Below are positions 7,326 to 14,319 of a stretch of DNA of 34,378 bases, in pieces. The notes under the pieces were generated by a model. The model did no database searches. It was not told where the DNA came from and worked only from the letters and a program-made list of their open reading frames with translations. Origin of the DNA: a virus; the IMG/VR virus record IMGVR_UViG_3300034284_002572, positions 1 through 34,378 of that record. One strand, written 5' to 3'. The translations under genes were made by a program, and so were the position numbers. Each line of letters starts with the position of its first letter. Position 1 is the stretch's first letter.

Positions 7326-7529
7326 ATGCCCAAATACTATGTCAAATCAGGTCAGATTAAATTTGTGATAGATTCTTCTGATCATGTATCAGCTATTTTA
7401 GCAACCCTGAAATATTATAAGGGTAGAGGCATAATGACTGGACTCAAAATTTGTATCTCTGAAAATGGATTTGACGATTTTCATCAATGGACATGCTACG
7501 AAACAGATGAATATATGAGGAAAATATAA
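7326..7529 (+). CDS. Small conserved-looking phage protein, function unknown
   Basis: A 67-residue soluble protein starting 4 bases after the upstream stop and ending directly before the next ATG. It begins with a strand KYYVKSGQIKFVIDSSDH, followed by a helix (VSAILATLKYYKGRG) and a second sheet region (LKICISENGF, then WTCYETDEYMRKI). I recall similar small proteins in environmental phage genomes, without a known role. No catalytic motif is visible. Coding is supported by exact packing between two clear genes. Confidence 0.68.
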   Translation: MPKYYVKSGQIKFVIDSSDHVSAILATLKYYKGRGIMTGLKICISENGFDDFHQWTCYETDEYMRKI

Positions 7530-8660
7530 ATGCAAAAAATTATCAATGAAATTAAACTGGATTTTGATGACGTATTGATTAGACCAAAAAGATCAACCCT
7601 ATCTAGCAGATCAGAAGTTTGTTTGATTAGAGATTTTCACTTTAAGAACTCACCCAGAAAGTTCTCCGCTATACCCATAATAGTAGCCAATATGGATACT
7701 ACTGGTACGTTTGGTATGGCAAATATCGTATGCGAGAATCAAGCAATGGTTGCTCTACATAAGCACTATAAGCCAGATCAGCTTATAGAATATTATTGTA
7801 GCAATAGCAATGATCATAAAGAGCTAACATTTTATTCAACAGGAACATCAACTTCTGATATTGAAAAACTAACATATGTTTTCAATGCTATTAAAAATAA
7901 AGGATGTTTACTCCCAAATATATGTGTGGATGTCGCTAATGGATATAGTGAAAAATTCGTAAAAACAGTAGCACATATTAGAAAATTATACGAAGAGATA
8001 GTAGTAATGGCTGGTAATGTTGTTACGCCAGAAATGGTAGAAGAACTTATTCTTCATGGCAAGGTAGATATAGTAAAGGTTGGTATAGGCCCAGGCTCTG
8101 TTTGTACTACAAGATTAAAAACAGGCGTAGGATACGCACAGATATCGGCTTGTTTGGAATGTTCAGACGCGGCGCACGGTCTTGGTGGACATATTTGCGG
8201 AGATGGTGGATGCAAACACGTTGGAGATATATGCAAAGCTTTTGGTAGTAATGCTGATTTTGTAATGTGCGGAAACTTTTTTGCTGGATGTGAAGAATGC
8301 GAAGGAGAATGGGAATACGAGTACCAAGCTGGAATAGGGGTAGCACTAGCTGAACCATTTTGGCAACCGTTTGATCCTGGCACCGGAGGTCCGAAGAGGA
8401 AAACAAGACTCAAATTTTATGGGATGAGTAGCAAAGAAGCCATGGAAAAGCACAATAATGGTGTTGCTAACTATAGAACAAGCGAAGGTAGATGTGTGAG
8501 CGTTCCGTACAAGGGACATGTTAAGGATACTCTACTGGATATCTTTGGAGGACTAAGAAGTGCTTGCACATATATTGGTGCGTCAAGAATGAAAGACTTT
8601 GGTAAAAAGACTACATTTACAATGGTTAATAACACTCATACGAAGACATACGACAAATGA
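7530..8660 (+). CDS. guaC: GMP reductase (IMPDH/GMPR family)
   Basis: A 376-residue TIM-barrel enzyme converting GMP to IMP and ammonia with NADPH. The active-site loop is GIGPGSVCTTRLKTGVGY (185-202), with C192 as the catalytic cysteine, followed by DAAHGLGGH and the GDGGC phosphate loop. The C-terminal half reads FYGMSS (296-301), YRTSEG (315-320), then GGLRSACTYIGASRMKDF (340-357), all typical of GMP reductase and not of IMP dehydrogenase; no CBS domains are present. Around residues 258-295 there is an insertion of some 20-25 residues relative to the bacterial enzymes, containing EWEYEYQAGIG and DPGTGGPKRK, with extra cysteines just before it. The gene starts immediately after the previous stop and overlaps the next by ATGA. 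In a phage it should shift the purine pool from G towards IMP. Confidence 0.9.
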   Translation: MQKIINEIKLDFDDVLIRPKRSTLSSRSEVCLIRDFHFKNSPRKFSAIPIIVANMDTTGTFGMANIVCENQAMVALHKHYKPDQLIEYYCSNSNDHKELTFYSTGTSTSDIEKLTYVFNAIKNKGCLLPNICVDVANGYSEKFVKTVAHIRKLYEEIVVMAGNVVTPEMVEELILHGKVDIVKVGIGPGSVCTTRLKTGVGYAQISACLECSDAAHGLGGHICGDGGCKHVGDICKAFGSNADFVMCGNFFAGCEECEGEWEYEYQAGIGVALAEPFWQPFDPGTGGPKRKTRLKFYGMSSKEAMEKHNNGVANYRTSEGRCVSVPYKGHVKDTLLDIFGGLRSACTYIGASRMKDFGKKTTFTMVNNTHTKTYDK

Positions 8661-9712
8661 ATTTAAATTTTTCTGGTCCAATTAATCATACAGGATATGG
8701 TATATCTTCTTTTAGCATACTTAAAGAGCTTTCTAAGAAACACGATATAACATATTTCCCAAAAGGCAACCCGTCTGTTGAGAATCAAGAAGAATACGAT
8801 TTTGTCAGTCTTTTAATGTCTAGACAAAATAGCTTTGATATAAATGCTCCATTCTTAAAAATTTGGCACCAATTTGATTTAGCAGACAGGATTGGAAGAG
8901 GCGGGTATTATGCTTATCCGTTTTTTGAGCTTGATACATTCAACGAGAGAGAGAAAAAACATTTATCGGTCCCAGATGAAATTTTTGTTTCTAGTAGCTG
9001 GGCTAAAGACGTAATTAAAAATAATGGTATTAACAGCACAGTATCTGTAGTTCCTCTTGGTGTTAATAGGTATATCTTTCATGAGAATATTCCAAGCCTC
9101 AGAACTGATAACAAATATGTCTTTTTAACTATTGGTAAGTGGGAAGTAAGGAAAAGTCACGATATTCTTCCGGAATTATTTAGAAAAGCTTTTGGCAACT
9201 CAAAGGACGTTGAGCTATGGATACTGGCAGCAGAACATACAAATTCATATTCCTCACCAGAAGAAATTACAAAATGGAAAGCTCTATATAATAGTCCTAA
9301 TATAAGAGTTATTCCAGGAGTTGAGACCCAAAACGATGTAGCTAATCTAATAGCTCATAGTGATTGTGGACTATATATTAGTAGAGCCGAAGGTTGGAAT
9401 CTAGAACTATTAGAAACAATGAGTATGAATAAACCAGTGATAGCAACCAACTACTCGGCACATACGGAATTTTGCAACGATCAAAATAGCTATATGGTGG
9501 AGATTAATGAAGTAGAACCTGCTTTTGACGCTAAGGCTTTTACTGGTCAAGGTAGTTGGGCAAAAATAGGACAACAACAAAAAGATCAAACTATAGAACA
9601 TATGAGATATGTCTATAAAAATAATATTAGAGTCAATCCAGAAGGCATTAAAATGGCTAAAAAATTGTCTTGGGAGAACTCAGCCGATATAATTTCTAGG
9701 TGTATATTCTAA
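8657..9712 (+). CDS. GT4-family glycosyltransferase (GT-B)
   Basis: A 351-residue two-domain glycosyltransferase. The N-terminal acceptor domain begins with NHTGYGISSFS (10-20), a glycine-rich loop. The linker VSVVPLGVNRYIF (129-141) precedes a C-terminal domain with YVFLTIGKWEVRKS (154-167). ISRAEGWNLELLETMSMNKP (241-260) contains the E-x7-E retaining-enzyme signature (E245, E253), followed by VIATNYSAHTEF. It is complete in length and has no membrane anchor. It sits apart from the main glycan island, with the GMP reductase in between. The ATG overlaps the upstream stop by 4 bases. Substrates are unknown. Confidence 0.85.
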   Translation: MNLNFSGPINHTGYGISSFSILKELSKKHDITYFPKGNPSVENQEEYDFVSLLMSRQNSFDINAPFLKIWHQFDLADRIGRGGYYAYPFFELDTFNEREKKHLSVPDEIFVSSSWAKDVIKNNGINSTVSVVPLGVNRYIFHENIPSLRTDNKYVFLTIGKWEVRKSHDILPELFRKAFGNSKDVELWILAAEHTNSYSSPEEITKWKALYNSPNIRVIPGVETQNDVANLIAHSDCGLYISRAEGWNLELLETMSMNKPVIATNYSAHTEFCNDQNSYMVEINEVEPAFDAKAFTGQGSWAKIGQQQKDQTIEHMRYVYKNNIRVNPEGIKMAKKLSWENSADIISRCIF

Positions 9713-9727
9713 ATAAGGAGACTCTTT

Positions 9728-10267
9728 ATGCCAATACCGAAACCAGAAGAAAACGAAGACAAGCAAAAGTTTGTATCTAGATGTATGAGTGATTCCATAA
9801 TGAAAAAGGATTACCCCGATACAAAACAGAGAGCCTCTATTTGCATGGGAGAGACTCAACAAAAAAATAAGTCTTCTTTAATAGAAGAAATACACGATTT
9901 CATACTTATGTCTAAAGCAGAGTATAATGATGAATGGGATGAATGGACATATATTTATGATCCAACGGACATATTAGATGAACAGGGACAAGTTATTGCT
10001 GAAGAAAAAGGTAAGAAGGTAACTTTAAATAAGCCCTTTAGAACTCCGGGTGGACCTAAAAAATTCTCGGTATACGTTAAAAATGAAAAAGGCAATACCG
10101 TAAAGGTTAATTTTGGTGATCCTAATATGGAAATTAAAAGAGATGATCCAGAAAGACGTAAGTCCTATAGAGCTAGACATAACTGTGACAGTCCCGGCCC
10201 CAAGTGGAAAGCCAACTACTGGTCTTGCAAAATGTGGTCCAAAACTAATGTATCAGATTTAACATAG
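9728..10267 (+). CDS. Virion-associated-like protein (DUF5872-like C-terminal domain)
   Basis: A 179-residue protein with two recognisable parts. Residues 1-45 (PKPEENEDKQKFVSRCMSDS, then DTKQRASICM) are a short Cys-containing helical motif common at the N-termini of phage head or prohead-related proteins. Residues 104-170 (FRTPGGPKKFSVYVK, FGDPNMEIKRDDPERRKS, ARHNCDSPGPKWKANYWSC) match a domain I associate with the name DUF5872, usually met in phage structural or head-maturation proteins. The middle is acidic and likely flexible. GGAG at 9717-9720 is a good ribosome binding site. The exact virion role is inference; the DUF name is from memory. Confidence 0.68.
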   Translation: MPIPKPEENEDKQKFVSRCMSDSIMKKDYPDTKQRASICMGETQQKNKSSLIEEIHDFILMSKAEYNDEWDEWTYIYDPTDILDEQGQVIAEEKGKKVTLNKPFRTPGGPKKFSVYVKNEKGNTVKVNFGDPNMEIKRDDPERRKSYRARHNCDSPGPKWKANYWSCKMWSKTNVSDLT

Positions 10268-10276
10268 GAAATTATC

Positions 10277-10849
10277 ATGTCTCAATACCATAAAACCATA
10301 TCGGAACTACTATCTGGACAAAAACCAGAAACATCAGCAACAGAGGAAACATCTATGTCGTCAGATACTCAAGATCAGACAAAAGCAGAAAATAATAATG
10401 TAATAGAACTACTCAAAAAGTCTCTCAACATCCACTGGCAACAAACCACAGTTCTTTCAGCACAAGCTGTACATCTACAAAGATGGGGATATTCAAAGCT
10501 CGCTGCTGTCATAAAAGCCGATGCTCTTGAAGAACATGAGCACGCTATGATTAATCTAACTAGACTAGAATTTTTTGATGTAGATTACCAGCCCTTAATG
10601 GTTCATCCACCGGCTTGGAAACGTCATGATATGGTTGCTATGATCCAGTACAACCTAGATTCAGTAAAAGAAGCAGCCATGGCAGAAAGAGAAACAATAT
10701 CTGCTGCTAGAGCTATTGGAGATGAACTAACTGCAAACATTATGATTCCTCTACTTCAAGGCAGCGAAGATGGTATTGTTTTATATACTGGTTTTCTAAA
10801 ATTAATTGAAGAAATGGGCTTAGACAATTTCTTGAGTATACAAATATGA
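10277..10849 (+). CDS. Ferritin-like four-helix protein
   Basis: A 190-residue protein with a 40-residue low-complexity Ser/Thr/Glu tail followed by a ferritin-like bundle. Landmarks are HWQQTTVLSAQAVHLQRWG (53-71) in helix A, DALEEHEHAMINLTRLEFF (82-100) in helix B with the ExxH motif E86-x-x-H89, AERETISAARAIGDELTAN in helix C, and GSEDGIVLYTGFL in helix D. Compared with bacterioferritin, the helix A glutamate seems replaced by H/Q and the helix D ExxH appears as E164-x-x-I167, so the di-iron site may be incomplete. Whether it binds iron, haem or serves as a structural virion protein is unknown. It overlaps the PAP2 gene by 4 bases. Confidence 0.68.
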   Translation: MSQYHKTISELLSGQKPETSATEETSMSSDTQDQTKAENNNVIELLKKSLNIHWQQTTVLSAQAVHLQRWGYSKLAAVIKADALEEHEHAMINLTRLEFFDVDYQPLMVHPPAWKRHDMVAMIQYNLDSVKEAAMAERETISAARAIGDELTANIMIPLLQGSEDGIVLYTGFLKLIEEMGLDNFLSIQI

Positions 10850-11496
10850 TAAATCTTAATTCTCTATTAAAATATAAAGAAATAGAAAACTTAGGATATG
10901 ATACTGTATACGTAGAAAAACCAGTAGCCGATTTAGTTGATTTTGATTGGAAATCCATATTAGATCAACCACCAGAGAATAATAGTAAAGAGACGCTCTC
11001 TGAATTAAAGTTAATTTCTAAGGAAACCCTAAACAGAACGAATAAAGATATTGAATTGGTAAAAATTATTGATCAATACCCAGAAAAACTATTCATGGAG
11101 ATAACAGACAGGTATAGTCTAAAGTATCCGGCTGAAAAAGTTGAAGAGTTTTATTCCTTAATTAAGCCAATTCTGCTTAACATAAAATCGCTTTGGAATA
11201 GACCAAGACCAGCACAATTAGCTAAATATTTTAATATCCCTATTGATGTCATCGTAACAGACACTCACCATACTGCCGCATATCCTTCTGGTCATACGGC
11301 ATATAGCAAGTTGATTTCTTTGATAGTTAAAGATACTTATCCTCAAATTAGTTATGGTGAATTAAACAAAATTGTTGATCAAACAGCAAAAGCTAGAATT
11401 ATGCAAGGGGTTCACTACCCCTCTGATAATATGGCATCCTTGGAATTAGTGCAATTTTTATTCGACAAACTCCAACCCAAATTAAAAATATCATGA
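10846..11496 (+). CDS. PAP2-family acid phosphatase
   Basis: A 216-residue phosphatase of the PAP2/vanadium-haloperoxidase superfamily. All three signature blocks are present: K114 x6 R121-P122 in KSLWNRPRP, P147-S-G-H150 in AYPSGHTA, and R184 x5 H190 x3 D194 in ARIMQGVHYPSD, where the usual SR is AR. The histidines H150 and H190 are the expected acid/nucleophile pair. There is no clear signal peptide or multi-helix membrane domain, so it may be a soluble class A-like acid phosphatase; it could act on nucleotides, phospholipid phosphates or phosphorylated proteins. Overlaps on both sides (4 bases each) place it firmly in the operon. Confidence 0.88.
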   Translation: MINLNSLLKYKEIENLGYDTVYVEKPVADLVDFDWKSILDQPPENNSKETLSELKLISKETLNRTNKDIELVKIIDQYPEKLFMEITDRYSLKYPAEKVEEFYSLIKPILLNIKSLWNRPRPAQLAKYFNIPIDVIVTDTHHTAAYPSGHTAYSKLISLIVKDTYPQISYGELNKIVDQTAKARIMQGVHYPSDNMASLELVQFLFDKLQPKLKIS

Positions 11497-12032
11497 AAGA
11501 AAATAAATCTAAGATACTAGATATGCTAAATGAACAGTTCAGTAAAGCCGAGATCAACAGCATGAATACTGTTGAAGAAAATCAAAAGATTAACCTAGAA
11601 CTTAACAATAATAACATATCAGAGAATGAAGTAGATGATGAGTCTAACAGTGGAGACTATGATGAATCCTATAAAGATCAATTTTTGGGAATGTCCATAT
11701 CTTCTTTAAGAAATATTTTGGATAATGCTAATCGTATACTATCGAATCTTGAGAATCCTACAGTACAAGAAAACTTGACAGCCTCTTGGCTTCAGGGTAT
11801 GATTGCGGTTGTTGAAAACAATATGAGTTCGGTTCACGATTTTGTAATGTTTTCAGATCACGATGACGATACTTCTAGTGACGCATCAAATAAGCGTCCG
11901 GGACTCTGGGAAAATATTCGCAAGAAAAAAGAAAGAGAAGGGAAAAAATACAAGCCTGCCAAGCCCGGAGACAAGGATAGACCTGATACGGAAACGTGGA
12001 AGAAATTAACAAAGGACAGCAAAAAATCATAA
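11493..12032 (+). CDS. Acidic phage protein with a conserved basic C-terminal module
   Basis: A 179-residue protein. Residues 1-60 are Asn/Glu/Asp-rich and likely flexible. Residues 65-125 hold a helical domain (MSISSLRNILDNANRIL, SWLQGMIAVVENNMSSVHDF) similar in style to virion-associated phage proteins. Residues 134-179 form a basic module, RPGLWENIRKKKEREGKKY, then KPAKPGDKDRPDTETWKKLTK, a recurring motif at the ends of environmental-phage proteins. No catalytic residues are evident. The arrangement with the 9728 gene suggests a head or assembly role, unproven. It overlaps the PAP2 gene by 4 bases. Confidence 0.68.
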   Translation: MKENKSKILDMLNEQFSKAEINSMNTVEENQKINLELNNNNISENEVDDESNSGDYDESYKDQFLGMSISSLRNILDNANRILSNLENPTVQENLTASWLQGMIAVVENNMSSVHDFVMFSDHDDDTSSDASNKRPGLWENIRKKKEREGKKYKPAKPGDKDRPDTETWKKLTKDSKKS

Positions 12033-12045
12033 TAGATGTCTATTA
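12030..12045. promoter_or_regulatory. Operator-like dyad before the sigma factor gene
   Basis: TAATAGATGTCTATTA is an inverted repeat with perfect 7-base arms (TAATAGA and TCTATTA) and a 2-base centre. It starts at the stop codon of the previous gene, about 36 bases before the sigma factor ATG at 12082. The centre is too short for an RNA hairpin loop, so a dimeric repressor or activator site is more plausible than a terminator. No DNA-binding partner is identified. Confidence 0.3.
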
Positions 12046-12081
12046 GGATAGTTTGAGGTCAAAACATAATTAGGAATTTAA

Positions 12082-12675
12082 ATGGAAACTAAACAGTTTG
12101 ATAGTTTGTCTACTTATATAGCTCTAGCAAAGAAAACCATCTCTAAATTTGGGCCAAAGTTTTATAACGGTCTTTCAACAGAGATGCTAAAAAATGAAGA
12201 AGCTATTTCTGATGTTGCTACTGCTTTGATGTATGCCGATTGGAGATTTGATGCTGATAGGCCAGGGAAGTCTGGACAAAAAAAGACACTCTATTCTTAT
12301 AGGAATCAGTGTGCTATTTGGGCGATTAAAACATATGTTACTAATAAATATAAAAGCAGAAAGCATTTAAGTCTTGATCACGATGCTGGTAATGATCAAA
12401 AGCTTGATGGTATGATACCAGACACTAGACAGCAATCCCCTATAGATTCGTTAATTGAACAAGAGTATTATACTAATCTAGAGCATGACATAGAGCAATT
12501 ATTTAATAACGATACTCTATCGTCAAAACAAAAGCAGCAAATTGAAATGTATTATTTTCAGGATAAGACATTATCTGAGATAGGTAAAGAGTTTGGAGTA
12601 TCCAGAGAAGCTGTTCGACAGAATATCAAAAGAGGATTAGATATTATTAAAAATTTTGACAGGTGCGAAGTTTAA
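12082..12675 (+). CDS. Phage RNA polymerase sigma factor (T4 gp55-like)
   Basis: A 197-residue alternative sigma factor. Residues 36-92 (KNEEAISDVATALMYADWRF, then TLYSYRNQCAIWAIKTYV) correspond to region 2, which binds core polymerase and melts the -10 element. Residues 145-192 form region 4, with a helix-turn-helix at LSEIGKEFGVSREAVRQNIK (164-183). The organisation (a reduced sigma with the ADWR-type region 2) is like T4 gp55 and cyanophage late sigma factors. TAGGA at 12071-12075 provides ribosome binding. A 16-base dyad lies just upstream. It probably directs transcription of late phage genes; the repeated GGTGTATT motif is the candidate target. Confidence 0.88.
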   Translation: METKQFDSLSTYIALAKKTISKFGPKFYNGLSTEMLKNEEAISDVATALMYADWRFDADRPGKSGQKKTLYSYRNQCAIWAIKTYVTNKYKSRKHLSLDHDAGNDQKLDGMIPDTRQQSPIDSLIEQEYYTNLEHDIEQLFNNDTLSSKQKQQIEMYYFQDKTLSEIGKEFGVSREAVRQNIKRGLDIIKNFDRCEV

Positions 12676-12679
12676 TCAA

Positions 12680-13102
12680 ATGTATAAATACATAACCGAT
12701 TGGATTTCTTATTTTAAGACTAAACCCCCTAGTGATGGAAAAATAGAAGATAATGAAATTTATATTGGGGCTTTGTCTTTCAAAATAACCTCTGAATCTG
12801 ATATAGATGTAATGTGTGCATTGCCAGATCTAAAAAATGCCAGCACAGAACAGATATCGTCATTAGCTGAAAAATATGCTGATTTTTTATTGGCTATTAA
12901 TGAAGGATACTTAAAAGACGATATAATTAAAATTATACAAAAAAATGTTGACGCTGGAACTGATCCAAAAGATACTTTATTTTTAGAAAATATGCTGTTT
13001 TATTGGGCCTTAGCTCACGTAGAATCTCAAAAAAGGAAAAAGAATAAAGAGAAAAAAGATCAGCCTGTTATTAGGCCTATTTCTGTATTTAACCGTCCCT
13101 GA
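12680..13102 (+). CDS. Phage protein, function unknown
   Basis: A 140-residue protein, mostly helical, with a central acidic SDIDVMCALPDL segment and a C-terminal Lys-rich stretch (KRKKNKEKK) before a short PVIRPISVFNRP tail. ATG 12680 is preferred over an upstream TTG (12656) that would lie inside the sigma factor gene; it follows the sigma stop by 4 bases, implying coupled expression. No family is recognised. The size and position between sigma factor and structural genes might fit an assembly or head-tail role, but nothing in the sequence proves it. Confidence 0.62.
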   Translation: MYKYITDWISYFKTKPPSDGKIEDNEIYIGALSFKITSESDIDVMCALPDLKNASTEQISSLAEKYADFLLAINEGYLKDDIIKIIQKNVDAGTDPKDTLFLENMLFYWALAHVESQKRKKNKEKKDQPVIRPISVFNRP

Positions 13103-13138
13103 ATTGAAAATATGCCCCGATACATTACTATAACGTAG

Positions 13139-13147
13139 GGTGTATTT
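13139..13147 (+). promoter_or_regulatory. Candidate phage promoter (GGTGTATT motif)
   Basis: GGTGTATTT lies in an 86-base gap, 41 bases before the ATG at 13189. It is one of five intergenic copies of GGTGTATT found in this window, all on the coding strand and at similar distances from a gene start. The A/T part here is interrupted by CC, making it the weakest of the five. A phage sigma factor as reader is an inference. Confidence 0.4.
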
Positions 13148-13188
13148 CCTATTGATTTAAGCCTCTTTCAGAGACTAAGAGTATCAAC

Positions 13189-13641
13189 ATGAACGGAAAA
13201 GAAAATCTTATCATATGGCAAAAATGGGCCGATCCATTTGGAGATGACGATCATCTGGATCAGCTTATAGATAGTCTTGAATCAGAAATGGCAGATGATT
13301 ATTCTAATTTTATAGATGAAGACTCTCAGGCTCAAACAGAAGAACCTACTGAGAAAAAATCAATTGTGAAAAGCCATAAAAATATTAGAGTAATGGCAAC
13401 GCCTATGGGTATAATTCCAGTAACAGAAAATACGGCTAGTGGTAAAATCTTTAATTTTTGGACAGGTCATACAAACTTCAATATTACCAGAAGAATAGTT
13501 GGTCTTATAGAAGAAACTGAAGGAGTTGAAACATTGGATATTTTCACTAGATATAGATTTAGAATATCTGTTGGAAAAGCATTTGATGATTCAAGTGTTA
13601 TGAGACGTATAAACGATAATGTCTATTCCTACCTAGAGTAA
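13189..13641 (+). CDS. Phage protein with conserved C-terminal domain, function unknown
   Basis: A 150-residue protein. Residues 1-60 are acidic (DPFGDDDHLDQLIDSLESEM, then a Glu/Thr-rich linker). Residues 65-150 form a compact domain: IRVMATPMGIIPVTENTASG, then a gripping strand FNFWTGHTNFNITRRI, and a final FTRYRFRISVGKAFDDSSV. The clean, well-ordered C-terminal half suggests a virion or late protein. No signal peptide or enzymatic motif is visible. It follows a GGTGTATT motif (13139) and precedes the ClpP-like gene by 6 bases, so it probably leads that transcription unit. Confidence 0.68.
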   Translation: MNGKENLIIWQKWADPFGDDDHLDQLIDSLESEMADDYSNFIDEDSQAQTEEPTEKKSIVKSHKNIRVMATPMGIIPVTENTASGKIFNFWTGHTNFNITRRIVGLIEETEGVETLDIFTRYRFRISVGKAFDDSSVMRRINDNVYSYLE

Positions 13642-13647
13642 AATTAA

Positions 13648-14319
13648 ATGAATAAAGAACCAGACATTTCATTAATACATAGTCATGGAATAGATATACA
13701 GAATAGAGAAATATATTTACATTCTTATATGTCTGACAATGAAGAAGAATCTGGTATAGACTACAGATGTTCTGTCACGTTTGAGAAAAATCTTCGCTAT
13801 TTGAATCTTTTGTCATTAGAGCCTATTCTAGTTCATATGCACTTGCCAGGAGGACATTGGCAAGATTGTTTAGGAATGTACGACGCTATAAAATTATCAA
13901 AAGCTAAAGTTATCATCCTAGCTTATGCCAAAGCAGAATCGTCTAGCAGTGTTTTATTGCAAGCTGCGGACTTAAGAATATTAATGCCAAACACGAATGT
14001 TCTAATTCATTATGGTTCATTTAGTGTCGATGCTGAACACAGCAAAGCTGCGGCCGCAGGCGTACAATGGAATGAAAGAGAGTGCGATAAGATGATTGAT
14101 GTATTCACTGATAGGTGTATGAATAGTAGTATATGTAAAGAGAAAAATTGGAAGAGAATGATGGCAAAAAAACACATCGTTTCACAATTGGCTAATAAAT
14201 GCGATTGGATTTTAACCTCAGAAGAAGCATTATATTATGGCTTTGCTGATGGTGTTCTTGGTAGCAAAAAATTTCCCAACATCGACTACCTTAAAACTTG
14301 CATCAAAAGAAAAAATTAA
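13648..14319 (+). CDS. ClpP-like serine protease
   Basis: A 223-residue ClpP/crotonase-fold protease. HLPGGHWQDCLGMYDAIKLS (65-84) matches the ClpP oxyanion strand and first helix. AYAKAESSSSVLLQAADLR (92-110) is the nucleophile segment; aligning VLL with ClpP makes S98 the catalytic serine. VLIHYGS (118-124) carries H121, and KCDWILTSEEALYYGFADG (184-202) carries D186 and the usual C-terminal E-A-x-x-Y-G-x-x-D. All three triad residues are thus present. In tailed phages such proteases often mature the prohead, but this gene lies away from recognised capsid genes, so a role as a ClpP replacement or other processing enzyme is also possible. Confidence 0.82.
   Translation: MNKEPDISLIHSHGIDIQNREIYLHSYMSDNEEESGIDYRCSVTFEKNLRYLNLLSLEPILVHMHLPGGHWQDCLGMYDAIKLSKAKVIILAYAKAESSSSVLLQAADLRILMPNTNVLIHYGSFSVDAEHSKAAAAGVQWNERECDKMIDVFTDRCMNSSICKEKNWKRMMAKKHIVSQLANKCDWILTSEEALYYGFADGVLGSKKFPNIDYLKTCIKRKN

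Noticed and set aside
8054-8413. Two long minus-strand open frames opposite the GMP reductase gene.
   Set aside because: They are mirror frames of a clearly conserved enzyme, with no ribosome binding site or recognisable protein features.
9699-9708. GGTGTATATT near the end of the GT4 gene as another promoter copy.
   Set aside because: It departs from GGTGTATT at the eighth base, overlaps coding sequence and lies only 20 bases before the next ATG; kept as a weak candidate only.
14114-14120. GGTGTAT inside the ClpP-like gene (and again at 24875-24881 inside the reductase gene).
   Set aside because: Both lack the final T and the A/T stretch and lie mid-gene, so they look like chance matches.
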